From positions 1 through 64,000 of the forward strand of contig JAFPVA010000157.1 in assembly GCA_017413105.1 (NCBI GenBank): DNA of 64,000 nt. Direction: 5' to 3'. A model generated the notes under the pieces. It was not told the DNA's origin. It did no database searches and saw nothing but the letters and a program-made list of their open reading frames with translations. Below are positions 32,131-41,516 of this stretch, in pieces; positions within the stretch are counted from its first letter, which is position 1, and the number at the start of each line of letters is the position of its first letter. The stretch comes from Butyrivibrio sp. (lineage in GTDB: Bacteria; Bacillota; Clostridia; Lachnospirales; Lachnospiraceae). A program made the position numbers and the translations under genes.

Positions 32131-33318
32131 TCATTTTTCATACTTCTTTAGTATATCATGAATTGAGGTTTTGTACTTCTCAGGAGCAAAGCTCTCGGCT
32201 CTTTCAAGGGACTTTGCAGCGAATTTGCTGCGAAGCTCTTCGTCTTCAAGCAGCTTCTGTATCTGTAAAGCCAGTACTCTCTCGCCCTCTGTGATGACCT
32301 CCGGGTCCATGTTAACAGTCTCGTCCATATCAGGTACAAGGATTCCATAGTCTCCATGAACCGGCTCAGTAATACTGCTACCATCTGGAATTTGACTTAT
32401 AAGATCCTCATATTGCTTCTCTGAAAGAAGTATTTCTCTTGGTCCTGTTTTACAATCTGTTGAAATAACCGGTTTGCCCAGAGCCATGCCCTCGAGCACT
32501 GCATTGGGAAAGCCCTCATGATTAGAGGCACATACATAGACATCCGCCTTAGAAACATAGGCAAAGGGATTCTTCCTGACACCTGGGAAAAATACAGCAC
32601 TTCCTACCTCCAGCTTATTAGCCAGTTCCTGATATCCGCTCCAGTCTCCGGCTCCCAGAACCATAAGTTTTGCCTTAGGATTTTCTCTGTGAACCAGAGA
32701 AAAAGCCTTTACCAGATGCCACATGCCTTTTATATAGTCATTCCTTCCCATGGAAGCCAGCACAAGATCCTCATCAGAAAACGGATAATCCGCTATTTCT
32801 TCTGTGCCTTTTTTTCTGATATCTGCTATATCCAATGGGTTATAGATATAAGAACTCCTATCATAGTTAAAATCAGAATGAAGCTGTCTCATTATCTCCT
32901 TGGAACAGGAGAGGACCTGGTCGGAACGATTGCAGAAAAGGCGCACCTGCTTTGCATTCTCCATATCTGTCTGACATCTTAATCCGGTAAGGACCTTCTC
33001 TTTTCCCTTGGACAGCACATTCACATAGTTGGCAGATCCGCCAAAGCTGTAGGCAATATCTATATTCAGGTCTTTCTTTATTTTCCTGACTTTCTTTACC
33101 CTTTTGATAACATTTATTATTTTATTTGCAATGCCTTTTTTGGCAGGAACGTCAATATCTATAACCTTAAGTCCGGTAACATCGTAGTTGATGTCCTTAG
33201 AGCTGAATATCAGGATGCATACATCATAGTACTCCTGCATCAGCCTTGCAGTTGCAACGCAAACTCTCTCAAAGCCACCCTGATGCAGCATAGGGACCAT
33301 CAGCATAAGTTTCTTCAT
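32131..33318 (-). CDS. Family 4 glycosyltransferase
   Basis: A 395-residue GT-B enzyme: MVPMLHQGGFERVCVATARLM, LVLASMGRNDYIKGMWHLVKAF, and EGFPNAVLEGMALGKPVISTDCKTGPREIL as donor-side EX7E. It starts two bases after the stop of the next GT4 (33321), so the pair is co-translated. It ends with a polar helix (YKTSIHDILKKYEK). Confidence 0.88.
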   Translation of the reverse strand: MKKLMLMVPMLHQGGFERVCVATARLMQEYYDVCILIFSSKDINYDVTGLKVIDIDVPAKKGIANKIINVIKRVKKVRKIKKDLNIDIAYSFGGSANYVNVLSKGKEKVLTGLRCQTDMENAKQVRLFCNRSDQVLSCSKEIMRQLHSDFNYDRSSYIYNPLDIADIRKKGTEEIADYPFSDEDLVLASMGRNDYIKGMWHLVKAFSLVHRENPKAKLMVLGAGDWSGYQELANKLEVGSAVFFPGVRKNPFAYVSKADVYVCASNHEGFPNAVLEGMALGKPVISTDCKTGPREILLSEKQYEDLISQIPDGSSITEPVHGDYGILVPDMDETVNMDPEVITEGERVLALQIQKLLEDEELRSKFAAKSLERAESFAPEKYKTSIHDILKKYEK

Positions 33319-33320
33319 AC

Positions 33321-34808
33321 TTAGAAATGTCCTCTCTCATAGAAAAACGCCAGAAGTTTAGCCTGTGCTTTTACATCAAAGCCGGCAGCCCTGAGCTTGC
33401 CCTGAATATACTCTGAAGACTGACTTCTGTCCCCAATGGAATATTCAATTGAGCGGTGCATATCCTTTACATCAGAAATGTTCTTCATCTCTCTGATATA
33501 TCTGTCTTTAGTCGCCTCATCAGGAACATTCAATGCTTCAAATCCAATTCCCTGATCAAGGACATCTATATCCGGCGCATCCTCGTTTTCAAAAATGCTT
33601 TCTCTTCTCTCGCCTGCGATTGCTGTAAAAGTCTGGTTAAGCTTGATCTCTTCCATAAGCGGATCAGCATGATAATCCTCGTGGAAAAGAAGATCATCCA
33701 GTATCTTTCTAGCCCAGTCCCTGGGTTCGCTGTTGATACTTCTCATAGAAACAAGCTCTGTCACATCCACTTCAGAAGTAACAGAATCCGAGACAAGACA
33801 TTGAAGTCCCGCAGCCTGCGCCTCTATTACACTTCCGGGAAGACCTTCATACCTTGAAGGAAAGCAGAAATAATCCATGGCCTGATAGTATTCGCAGGCA
33901 TTGCTCTTATTTCCTGCAAAAATACATCTGTCATAGATATGCAGCTTGTCTGCAAGTTTTTTCATATCATCCATCAGAGGCCCTTTGCCAAGCATAAGAA
34001 GCCTTACTCTCATGCCATGGAGCATGCTGTACTGATGAAGATCGTCATTGTCCAGCATTCTGCATACCTGAGCAAAGACATTCAGCAAAAACTCATGGTT
34101 CTTGGCATATCGAAAGCTTCCGACATGTCCTATGACAAGAGCATTGCTAACTCCGAGCTCTGCCCTTATCTTATTTCTCACCTCTTCATTATAGGAAAAA
34201 CGCTTAAGATCAATGGCATTAGGAACTATCCTGACGCTTCCTGCGTCCATAAGATTCTTTCCGAACACAGCGATTCCCGCCTCTTTTGAGCAGGCAAAGT
34301 TATAATCTGTTACACCCTCCCTGTGAAGCGGTTTTCTGAAAAGTTTAGTAGCCAACCCCTTTACGCCGGCGTCAACTCCTGCACTCCTTGCATGAGCAAC
34401 ACAGATAGGAACCCCGTATTTCTTGGCAATAGGCAGATAAATAGATGCTGTGCTGGTCATATGTCCCTGCACAACCTTCCACTCACCCTGGTGTTCCTTA
34501 AAAAACTGTTTTATCGAAGCTTTGTAGTCTGCCAGATTTGCCCCGGTAAACTTAGGAAGGCAGAATATCCTTGCACCAAGTTTTTTTACTGTACTATCAA
34601 AATAGTCCGGCTCTCGAACTGCCATTAGTTCATCAGAAGTCGGACTCTTTTTACCTGTTTTTTCCGGAGAAGAATGAACAAGAAAGTCAAATTGAATCTT
34701 ATCCCTATCCATATTGCGATAGAGATCGATGATACGACATTCAGCTCCACCCACATTCAATGTTCCCAGTACATGAAGTACGCGAATTTGTCCATAACCG
34801 TATTCCAT
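33321..34808 (-). CDS. Family 4 glycosyltransferase with long C-terminal extension
   Basis: A 495-residue GT-B enzyme. LHVLGTLNVGGAECRIIDLYRNM begins the acceptor domain; HARSAGVDAGVKG, IGHVGSFRYAKNHEFLLNVFAQ and YEGLPGSVIEAQAAGLQCLVSDSV follow. About 110 residues after the GT-B fold (rich in acidic and charged residues, ending AQAKLLAFFYERGHF) are extra compared with a usual GT4 of about 380. Start ATG 34808 follows AAGGAAATAAGG, three bases after the previous stop. Confidence 0.85.
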   Translation of the reverse strand: MEYGYGQIRVLHVLGTLNVGGAECRIIDLYRNMDRDKIQFDFLVHSSPEKTGKKSPTSDELMAVREPDYFDSTVKKLGARIFCLPKFTGANLADYKASIKQFFKEHQGEWKVVQGHMTSTASIYLPIAKKYGVPICVAHARSAGVDAGVKGLATKLFRKPLHREGVTDYNFACSKEAGIAVFGKNLMDAGSVRIVPNAIDLKRFSYNEEVRNKIRAELGVSNALVIGHVGSFRYAKNHEFLLNVFAQVCRMLDNDDLHQYSMLHGMRVRLLMLGKGPLMDDMKKLADKLHIYDRCIFAGNKSNACEYYQAMDYFCFPSRYEGLPGSVIEAQAAGLQCLVSDSVTSEVDVTELVSMRSINSEPRDWARKILDDLLFHEDYHADPLMEEIKLNQTFTAIAGERRESIFENEDAPDIDVLDQGIGFEALNVPDEATKDRYIREMKNISDVKDMHRSIEYSIGDRSQSSEYIQGKLRAAGFDVKAQAKLLAFFYERGHF

Positions 34809-34811
34809 ACC

Positions 34812-35561
34812 TTATTTCCTTTTTAACTCCCGCTTAAGCCAAAGAACAATATACTTGCTCTTAGCTGTTATATATTCAAGAAGAGCTCCTCCTGCTCCCT
34901 TTACCTTACTCTTTTGCTCAAATAATTCGTCAAAAGATACAATATCTGCTCTGTCAAACAATTTCTCTGTCTGCTCAATTTCTCTGTCTGACATTGCACT
35001 TGTGTGAAAAACAAAGGTTACATAACCTTCCTTTTTGCTCTTTAAGGTTTTTTTCCTGCTGATAGATATGGGATAAAAAGTAAGACCATCCATCTCATAG
35101 GGCTCTGTCCCATAGCCATCCGTCATCTTGTGAAAACCGTTTTTTACAAGAGCCTTTAACGTGCTTCGGTCATAGGAGTGAGACGGTGCCATGAAAAAAT
35201 CTGTGACTATTCCATGACTCTTTAATATCCTCTTGCCTTCCCTTATCATCTCATCCTGTCTTTGATAAGGGATGCCGGCAAACTCTGATTTATCCCCTAT
35301 AGGAAATAATCCGGACTCTTTTGTTATATAAACATGATTAAAACCATGCATAGCCACAATCCAGCCATCATTCTGAAGACTTTTGATATACTCCCAGAAG
35401 TCCTTCCTCGGCTCGTTTTTCTTTAGTTTTACATCCTTGTTGTCCGGTACTACTCCGATAAGGGGTTTTACTCCATGTTTATCCAGTATGGCTTTAAATT
35501 TTTCAAATTTGACCCAGTCCATATCCGGAGTAATATCGTCCATTCTTATTGCGATTTTCAT
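34812..35561 (-). CDS. Polysaccharide deacetylase-like protein (DUF2334)
   Basis: A 249-residue protein of the NodB/DUF2334 deacetylase superfamily: RMDDITPDMD (metal-binding Asp pair), AMHGFNHVY (His for metal), and FFMAPSHSYD. No signal peptide, so it acts in the cytoplasm, perhaps removing an acetyl group from a precursor or lipid-linked amino sugar. Its ATG overlaps the TGA of the epimerase gene (ATGA), a sign of coupling. Confidence 0.82.
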   Translation of the reverse strand: MKIAIRMDDITPDMDWVKFEKFKAILDKHGVKPLIGVVPDNKDVKLKKNEPRKDFWEYIKSLQNDGWIVAMHGFNHVYITKESGLFPIGDKSEFAGIPYQRQDEMIREGKRILKSHGIVTDFFMAPSHSYDRSTLKALVKNGFHKMTDGYGTEPYEMDGLTFYPISISRKKTLKSKKEGYVTFVFHTSAMSDREIEQTEKLFDRADIVSFDELFEQKSKVKGAGGALLEYITAKSKYIVLWLKRELKRK

Positions 35562-36532
35562 AAGTTTGCCTTATACCACTCTATTGCCAGCTCGATTCCG
35601 GCCTTAAAGTCATAAGAAGGATCATATCCAAGATTCTGTCTGGCCTTGGAAATATCCGCATTTGAATCCCTGATATCACCGGCTCTTGGTGGTCCGAAAA
35701 TTGGCTCCACGTCAACTCCAAGGACATCTGTAAGATGATGATATACGTCGATTAGAAACTCTCTTCCGCCTGCTCCGATGTTGTAAGCTTCTCCTGCCGC
35801 CTCCGATGAAGCAAGGCATGCACGAAGGTTGCCCTCTATAACGTTGTCCACGTAAGTAAAGTCTCTTGACTGCTTTCCGTCACCATTGATTGTAGGAGTC
35901 TCACCGTTCATAAGTTGCTTAAGGAACTTAGGGATAACAGCTGCGTATGCTCCGTTTGGATCCTGTCGTCTTCCAAAAACATTGAAATATCTTAAGCCAT
36001 AGGTATCAAGACCATAAAGCTTTTTGTAGAGCTTACCGTATTCCTCATCAGTCTTCTTTGTGAGAGCATAAGGAGAAAGAACATTTCCCTCCTGTCCCTC
36101 TTTCTTGGGAAGAGTTGTCGAATCTCCGTAAACAGAAGAACTTGAAGCATAAACAAACTTCTTTACCCCATTCTGTCTGGAAGCTTCCATCATGTTGAGG
36201 GTTCCTCTTATGTTGATTTCCTCGTATAAAAGAGGCATTTCAATGCTTCTCGGAACACTGCCCCAGGCAGCCTCGTTGAGAACATAATCCACACCCTCTG
36301 TGGCCTTCATGCAGGCATCAAGGTCCCTGATATCCTCCTGAAGGAATGTGAACTTTGGATTCTCCATAAAGGGCTGGATATTCTCAATGTGACCTGTGGA
36401 GAGATTATCCATACACCTTACGGTATATCCCATGTCAAGAAGTGCCTCGCATATATTTGAACCAATGAATCCTGCTCCGCCTGTTACAAGGAACACACTA
36501 TTCTCCGGAAATTTTAACTCTTTGTAGCTCAT
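35558..36532 (-). CDS. wbpP: UDP-N-acetylglucosamine 4-epimerase, WbpP-like
   Basis: A 324-residue extended short-chain dehydrogenase: GGAGFIGSN binds NAD near residues 18-26, SSSSVYGD and YALTKK give the catalytic Ser/Tyr/Lys, and LRYFNVFGRRQDPNGAYAAVIPKF is the substrate region shared with WbpP/TviC-type UDP-GlcNAc/GalNAc(A) epimerases. With the dehydrogenase directly before it, the pair should supply UDP-GalNAc uronic acid. Coupled to the deacetylase gene. Confidence 0.85.
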   Translation of the reverse strand: MSYKELKFPENSVFLVTGGAGFIGSNICEALLDMGYTVRCMDNLSTGHIENIQPFMENPKFTFLQEDIRDLDACMKATEGVDYVLNEAAWGSVPRSIEMPLLYEEINIRGTLNMMEASRQNGVKKFVYASSSSVYGDSTTLPKKEGQEGNVLSPYALTKKTDEEYGKLYKKLYGLDTYGLRYFNVFGRRQDPNGAYAAVIPKFLKQLMNGETPTINGDGKQSRDFTYVDNVIEGNLRACLASSEAAGEAYNIGAGGREFLIDVYHHLTDVLGVDVEPIFGPPRAGDIRDSNADISKARQNLGYDPSYDFKAGIELAIEWYKANL

Positions 36533-36623
36533 ATTTTACTCTTTCTAATCCATCACGGCACAATTCATATATCTGCTCGCATATATAGGAACTTGCGCCT
36601 GTAATTGTATTTTATAAAACTAA

Positions 36624-37940
36624 TTATAGTCTCCAGTAGTCGAAATCAGGTGCTGTGTAGTCTTCAAGATTGAATATTCCCTTAAGGTCCATGAATACTT
36701 TGGTCTTGTGGGATGCATTAAAGAACTTTGCAATATCAGCAGGCTTATATCCCTTGAAATCTTCATGTGCAACAGCCATGATAACTGCATCCATATCTTT
36801 TACATCACTAAGGGTGTTAAATTCGATGCCATAAAGTCTCTTTGCCTCATCTGCATCAGCCTGAGGATCAACTACTACAGGAGTGATTCCATACTCACCA
36901 AGTTCCTTGTAAATATCGATAACCTTTGTGTTACGAGTGTCTGGACAATTCTCCTTAAATGTAAATCCGAGGATCGCTACTTTCGCATTCTTAACAGGAA
37001 TATCATTGGCAATCAGTCTCTTTACAGCTGCCTCAGCAATGTATTTGCCCATGTCATCGTTTATACGACGACCTGAAAGGATAATCTGAGAATGATATCC
37101 AAGTTCCTCAGCCTTGTAGGTAAGATAATAAGGATCAACACCGATGCAGTGACCGCCAACAAGTCCCGGTCTGAAAGGAAGGAAATTCCACTTTGTACCT
37201 GCAGCCTCAAGAACGCTCTTTGTATCAATTCCCATCTTGTTAAAGATGATTGAAAGCTCGTTCATAAATGCGATATTGATATCACGCTGGGAGTTCTCGA
37301 TTACCTTTGCAGCCTCAGCAACTTTGATTGACTGTGCCTTATAAACACCGGCAAGAGCTACCAGAGAATATACCTTGGCTACAACGTCAAGAGTCTCTTC
37401 ATCCATACCGGATACAATCTTTGTAATGGTATCAAGTCTGTGGACCTTATCACCTGGGTTGATACGCTCAGGTGAGTAACCAACCTTGAAGTCTACACCG
37501 CACTTAAGTCCGGATTCCTGCTCAAGAATAGGAACGCAGATATCCTCTGTTACTCCCGGATATACAGTTGACTCATATACTACAATACTGCCCTTTGTAA
37601 GATACTTTCCAAGAGTGTGGCTTGCACCTTCAACCGGAGAAAGATCCGGTGTGTGATCGTCATTTACAGGTGTAGGAACCGCTACAACATGAAATTTGCA
37701 CTCGCGGAGCTTCTCTGGGTCAGCTGTAAACTCTACCGAAGTCTCCTTGATAGCATCGTCGCCCACTTCTCTTGTGGGGTCAATGCCCTTTTTGTAAAGT
37801 TCAACCTTGGCTGCATTAAAATCATATCCAACTACCTTGATTTTTTTTGCATAGGCTACTGCGATAGGCATTCCAACATATCCAAGACCTACCAGTGAAA
37901 GTTTCTCTTCTCCTGAAAGGAGCTTCTCATATAAATCCAT
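36624..37940 (-). CDS. wbpO: UDP-N-acetyl-hexosamine dehydrogenase, WbpO/TviB-like
   Basis: A nucleotide-sugar 6-dehydrogenase of about 438 residues: VGLGYVGMPIA binds NAD near the start, VVYESTVYPGVTED, GYSPERINPGD, and LVGGHCIGVDPYYLTYKAEELG with the catalytic Cys, then GFTFKENCPDTRNTKV. These match the WbpO/TviB group that oxidises UDP-GlcNAc or UDP-GalNAc to the uronic acid. The frame extends to 37994, but ATG 37940 with GGAGG eight bases upstream is the clear start. Confidence 0.9.
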   Translation of the reverse strand: MDLYEKLLSGEEKLSLVGLGYVGMPIAVAYAKKIKVVGYDFNAAKVELYKKGIDPTREVGDDAIKETSVEFTADPEKLRECKFHVVAVPTPVNDDHTPDLSPVEGASHTLGKYLTKGSIVVYESTVYPGVTEDICVPILEQESGLKCGVDFKVGYSPERINPGDKVHRLDTITKIVSGMDEETLDVVAKVYSLVALAGVYKAQSIKVAEAAKVIENSQRDINIAFMNELSIIFNKMGIDTKSVLEAAGTKWNFLPFRPGLVGGHCIGVDPYYLTYKAEELGYHSQIILSGRRINDDMGKYIAEAAVKRLIANDIPVKNAKVAILGFTFKENCPDTRNTKVIDIYKELGEYGITPVVVDPQADADEAKRLYGIEFNTLSDVKDMDAVIMAVAHEDFKGYKPADIAKFFNASHKTKVFMDLKGIFNLEDYTAPDFDYWRL

Positions 37941-38009
37941 TGTTTGTTCCTCCAAACTCATATTTTCAAAATATAAAAAATGCATTGTCGCCATATAGGC
38001 ACTTTCGCA

Positions 38010-38050
38010 ATGCGCACTAAGCCGAATTCCCAGAATGCTATCGCATTCTA
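38010..38050. repeat. Degenerate repeat remnant with a small hairpin
   Basis: AATGCGCACTAAGC is identical to the start of module A in repeat copy 1, but the second arm is lost. AGAATGC (38032-38038) and GCATTCT (38043-38049) form a seven-base hairpin right after it. It lies upstream of the WbpO-like gene. This may be a decayed copy or chance. Confidence 0.4.
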
Positions 38051-38080
38051 TTTCATGCGTCTTGTCGCCCTCTTATACGA

Positions 38081-39196
38081 TTATACTACATCTGTCAAAC
38101 CGATAATGCGTCTTATTTCCTGCATATATTTTTCGGTTATCTTATGCCTGTCAAAATTTTCTTCCACATATTCTCTGGCTTTTTTGCCCATTTCTCTTCT
38201 TTCGTCCATGGAAAGCTGCATGAAGGCATTCAGAGCATCCACAAGACTCTCTGTGCTCCTTGATTCAAATAAGAGTCCTGTCTTTTTGTCTTCAATGATT
38301 TCCTTGCATCCACTGATGTTAGACGCAAGGCACGGTCTCCCAGTTGAGGAGGCCTCCATCAGAACATTTGACATTCCCTCATGATAAGAGGGATTTACTA
38401 TGGCATCGGCTTCCTTTATGTAGGGATGAATATTCATGGCAAATGGGATCATCTTGAAAAATCCCTGCTTCTCAGCATCTTTTATCCTATCCTCATAATC
38501 GTCATCAAAATATCCTATTCCGGCAAAAGAAACCTTGTCTCCATATTTATCATGAAGGAGCTTTGCGGCCGACAGATATTCATCCATGCCCTTTTCCTTC
38601 ATGATCCTGCCTACATACAAAAATCTTGTGACATCATCTTTATGCCCCGGATACTCTTCAAAACTGTGCTTTTCAAGATTAACCCCGGATCCGTTAACTG
38701 TCACATGCCTTTTGGCCTTTATACCATTTTTCTCAAAAATGCCCCGGTTCTCTGCGTTCTGGAAAAAAAGGCACTCACAGTTTTTTAGTGCAAACCTGTA
38801 CATAAACACAATGACTTTTAGTAATAAACCACCTCTTTCAAAGGTGCTGCCAAGACCTGTCACTGTAGAAACAAAGGGCACTTTCAGCTTTTTACAGGCA
38901 TACCCGCCATAGATATTTGGTTTAATGGTATAAGTAAGCACTATGTCCGGCTTTTCATTGCCAATAAGGCTCTTATAAGCCTTCACAAGAGACAGATCCC
39001 TCTTGGGATTAACTCCTCTCCTGTCTATATCCGTATGAACAACCCTGCAGCCTTCCTCTTTAAACTCCTTATCCTTCAAATCATCCGGAAGACTTATTAC
39101 CACTTCAAGGCCTTCTGCAAGAAGTTTTTTCACAAGTTCGTTTCTGAATTCATACAGACCGACTGCGGAATTCGCAAGTATCAATGCTTTTTTCAT
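38081..39196 (-). CDS. Family 4 glycosyltransferase (PglA-like)
   Basis: A GT-B enzyme of about 371 residues: KALILANSAVGLYEFRNELVKKLL, VSTVTGLGSTFERGG, FLYVGRIMKEKGMDEYLSAAKLL, and SYHEGMSNVLMEASSTGRPCLASNISGCKEII (EX7E). The STVTGLGSTF segment occurs in PglA/WbpX-type enzymes that add the first HexNAc onto a lipid-linked diNAcBac-type sugar, fitting its place downstream of the PglC-like gene. ATG 39196 is used; a GTG at 39208 is the alternative. Confidence 0.87.
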   Translation of the reverse strand: MKKALILANSAVGLYEFRNELVKKLLAEGLEVVISLPDDLKDKEFKEEGCRVVHTDIDRRGVNPKRDLSLVKAYKSLIGNEKPDIVLTYTIKPNIYGGYACKKLKVPFVSTVTGLGSTFERGGLLLKVIVFMYRFALKNCECLFFQNAENRGIFEKNGIKAKRHVTVNGSGVNLEKHSFEEYPGHKDDVTRFLYVGRIMKEKGMDEYLSAAKLLHDKYGDKVSFAGIGYFDDDYEDRIKDAEKQGFFKMIPFAMNIHPYIKEADAIVNPSYHEGMSNVLMEASSTGRPCLASNISGCKEIIEDKKTGLLFESRSTESLVDALNAFMQLSMDERREMGKKAREYVEENFDRHKITEKYMQEIRRIIGLTDVV

Positions 39197-39211
39197 ATTA
39201 AATTTCACTTT

Positions 39212-40825
39212 CTAGTCGGTGATGCTCAAAAGCTTTTCTACGACTTCCTCCATAGTATTGGGTTTAAATAGTACAGATGTAACCCCTTTTGAATAAAGGC
39301 CCTCAGGATTATCAAAGAAGAGGCTCTTCATTCCAAGCTGCATCGGAGCAGTAAAGTCCTTTGTAGGATTATCGCCGACATAGACAATTTCCTCGAAAGG
39401 AAGCCTGAATCTGGTCTGAAGTATGCGAAAAGCTATATCGCAGGGCTTCCTGAACTGAATGCCCCCAAGTTCATCAGTAATTATTATTTCATCTGCTTTT
39501 TTATCGAGCCCTAAAACCTTAAGCTTGTTCTTCTGTCCTTCCACTCTTCCGTCAGTTATTATGCCTATCTTTACGTTCCTCTCCTTAAGGGTATCTATAA
39601 CTCTTTCCATTTCCGGATACATGGAAATATCCGGATCATTTTTTCTATAAACTTCAATCACCTTCTGGAGCTCATCTTTTCTTCCAATATCATCAAGAAG
39701 ACAGTCAAATGCAGGTTTTCCCTCTTCAAAATACTGCCAAAGCTTATCGGCATAGGAGGGATTGCCCAGGTACTCTGCCACTGCCCTGTAGCCAGATCTT
39801 ACATAAGCTTTTTCAGGGTAAAGAGTATCATCCAGATCAAAAATAACAGCCCTTATCCTGCCATTGCCCTCCTCTATGCACACAGACTGGTCGAATCTGC
39901 TGTAAATAGCGCCGTCTTCTATATTTTCAGGTGCTTTTACTTCTTCCTTTGAAAGGAGCTGTAATATATATTGCGCGCTCCTTGCTCCTGCTTTCATGGA
40001 AAGAGGAGCACCACCTCCATATCTGGGATTTATCTCAATGTAGTAATTCACTCCAGTTTTTTCATCCTGAATGAGCTGTACAGTTATGGGACCACAGGGC
40101 TTAAACTTACTGCAAAGAGCCCTTGCCTCTTTTATCATGGTCTCATCCATGCTGATCTTAGTCTTTAAAACCTCACCGGCCCTGACCTGCATTCGCTCCC
40201 TGGGGATTATAGAGACAGGATTTCCTTCAAAATCACAGAAAATATCAATCGTATATTCTTTTCCGGAGATAAAAGGCTGAATAATATAGTCCTCAACCTG
40301 CTGAGAATACATAAGAAGTTCTTCCTTATCCTCAACCTTAAAAGCATTGATGGAACTGCTGCCGTCCTTAGGCTTTATAAACGCAGGAAAACCGCCAGCA
40401 TACCTGGAAACATCATTTACAGGCATGGGAGCGGCGAGACCACAGTCCACAAAGAACTGGGAAGTATTGTTTTTATCTCTGCAGATCAGAACCTTATCCG
40501 GATCGCTTATCATAACTTTGGTGCCTATTTTTTCAAATTTCTCTTTATTTCCTGAAAGAACCAAAAGATCCGTATCGATAGTAGGAATCAGAAGATCAAT
40601 CTTATCCTCCCTGCAGATATCAAGGAGATTATCAATATATCTCTCATCCTTCATAGCTACAACTTTTCTGGTATAGTCGCAATAACAAAGGGCCGGAGCT
40701 GTGCCGGCCATATCTGCCCCATATATCTTGACATTTTTGTTAAGCACCAGCGCCGCATTCCTGAAGGCCTGCAGCAGCTCAATCCTTCTGCCTACGCCGG
40801 TAAAAAGAAGTCTGATCTCACTCAT
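39212..40825 (-). CDS. ATP-grasp ligase fused to HAD hydrolase
   Basis: A 537-residue two-domain protein. Residues about 1-320 form an ATP-grasp (carbamoyl-phosphate-synthase-like) ligase: TGVGRRIELLQAF, FIKPKDGSSS (about 149-158), and YIEINPRYGGG (262-272) as metal/ATP site. Residues about 322-537 are a HAD phosphatase: IFDLDDTLY (328-336), IITDG, FRKP and VYVGDNPTKD. No membrane segment. ATP-grasp enzymes join a carboxyl to an amine through an acyl phosphate, so it may attach an amino acid or amine to a uronic acid or make an amide precursor; the HAD part may dephosphorylate the substrate. These roles are inferred. It sits between PglC-like and GT4 genes. Confidence 0.85.
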   Translation of the reverse strand: MSEIRLLFTGVGRRIELLQAFRNAALVLNKNVKIYGADMAGTAPALCYCDYTRKVVAMKDERYIDNLLDICREDKIDLLIPTIDTDLLVLSGNKEKFEKIGTKVMISDPDKVLICRDKNNTSQFFVDCGLAAPMPVNDVSRYAGGFPAFIKPKDGSSSINAFKVEDKEELLMYSQQVEDYIIQPFISGKEYTIDIFCDFEGNPVSIIPRERMQVRAGEVLKTKISMDETMIKEARALCSKFKPCGPITVQLIQDEKTGVNYYIEINPRYGGGAPLSMKAGARSAQYILQLLSKEEVKAPENIEDGAIYSRFDQSVCIEEGNGRIRAVIFDLDDTLYPEKAYVRSGYRAVAEYLGNPSYADKLWQYFEEGKPAFDCLLDDIGRKDELQKVIEVYRKNDPDISMYPEMERVIDTLKERNVKIGIITDGRVEGQKNKLKVLGLDKKADEIIITDELGGIQFRKPCDIAFRILQTRFRLPFEEIVYVGDNPTKDFTAPMQLGMKSLFFDNPEGLYSKGVTSVLFKPNTMEEVVEKLLSITD

Positions 40826-40858
40826 GCTTTCTTTTCTCTCCCAAAATCGAAATCTATA

Positions 40859-41494
40859 TCACTTGGTATCGCTTCCCATAAATTCTTCCATGGTAGCGCT
40901 GGTTCCGGAGCTGATTCCCTTGTGTCCGAGGACCACTCCTACTGTGTCAAAGATTATCTTAAGATCCCCCAGGAATGTTACATTATCCACGTATTTCACA
41001 TCCCAATCAAATTTCTCCTCCCAGGATATGGAATTTCTGCCATTAACCTGAGCAAGGCCGGTAAATCCCGGGCGAACCTCATGGCGTCTTGCCTGATGAG
41101 CGTTATATCTCTCAAGATATCTCACAAGAAGAGGCCTTGGCCCTACAATTGCCATATCTCCCTTGACGATATTTATCAGCTCAGGAAGTTCGTCAAGGCT
41201 GGTACTGCGAAGCTTTTTACCAAATCCTGTAAGTCTCACCTCATCCGGTAAAAGCTCTCCATTTTCATCCGTCTGGCTTGTCATAGAGCGGAATTTGTAT
41301 AGTCTGAAAACCTTTCCGTCCTTACCAGGCCTGTCCTGAGTAAAAAGAACGGGACTTCCCAGCTTTATCCTGACCAGGATCGCAGTCACAAGAAGGATCG
41401 GACTTAAAACTATCAGCGCAAACAGTGAAAGCAGGAAATCCAAAGGTCTTTTTATGAATTTTTCATAGGGTCCCTTATAAATGTGATTTTTCAT
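40859..41494 (-). CDS. pglC: Priming sugar-phosphate transferase, PglC-like
   Basis: A phosphoglycosyl transferase of about 211 residues that loads a sugar-1-phosphate on undecaprenyl phosphate and starts each repeat. One N-terminal re-entrant hydrophobic segment (KRPLDFLLSLFALIVLSPILLV) is followed by FTQDRPGKDGKVFRLYKFRSM, LRSTSLDELPELINI (catalytic Asp-Glu) and GDMAIVGPRPLLVRYLE. The short, single-segment form is like PglC rather than the five-helix WbaP. Start ATG 41494 has GAGG six bases upstream; the TTG at 41524 is unlikely. Directly after PglE- and PglF-like genes. Confidence 0.9.
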   Translation of the reverse strand: MKNHIYKGPYEKFIKRPLDFLLSLFALIVLSPILLVTAILVRIKLGSPVLFTQDRPGKDGKVFRLYKFRSMTSQTDENGELLPDEVRLTGFGKKLRSTSLDELPELINIVKGDMAIVGPRPLLVRYLERYNAHQARRHEVRPGFTGLAQVNGRNSISWEEKFDWDVKYVDNVTFLGDLKIIFDTVGVVLGHKGISSGTSATMEEFMGSDTK

Positions 41495-41516
41495 CCTGTT
41501 CCTCAGCCTTGGATTT

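Noticed and set aside
38081..38110. TTGACA near TATAAT at the end of the GT4 gene as a promoter for the WbpO-like gene
   Set aside because: The two boxes are only seven bases apart, far from the needed 16 to 18.
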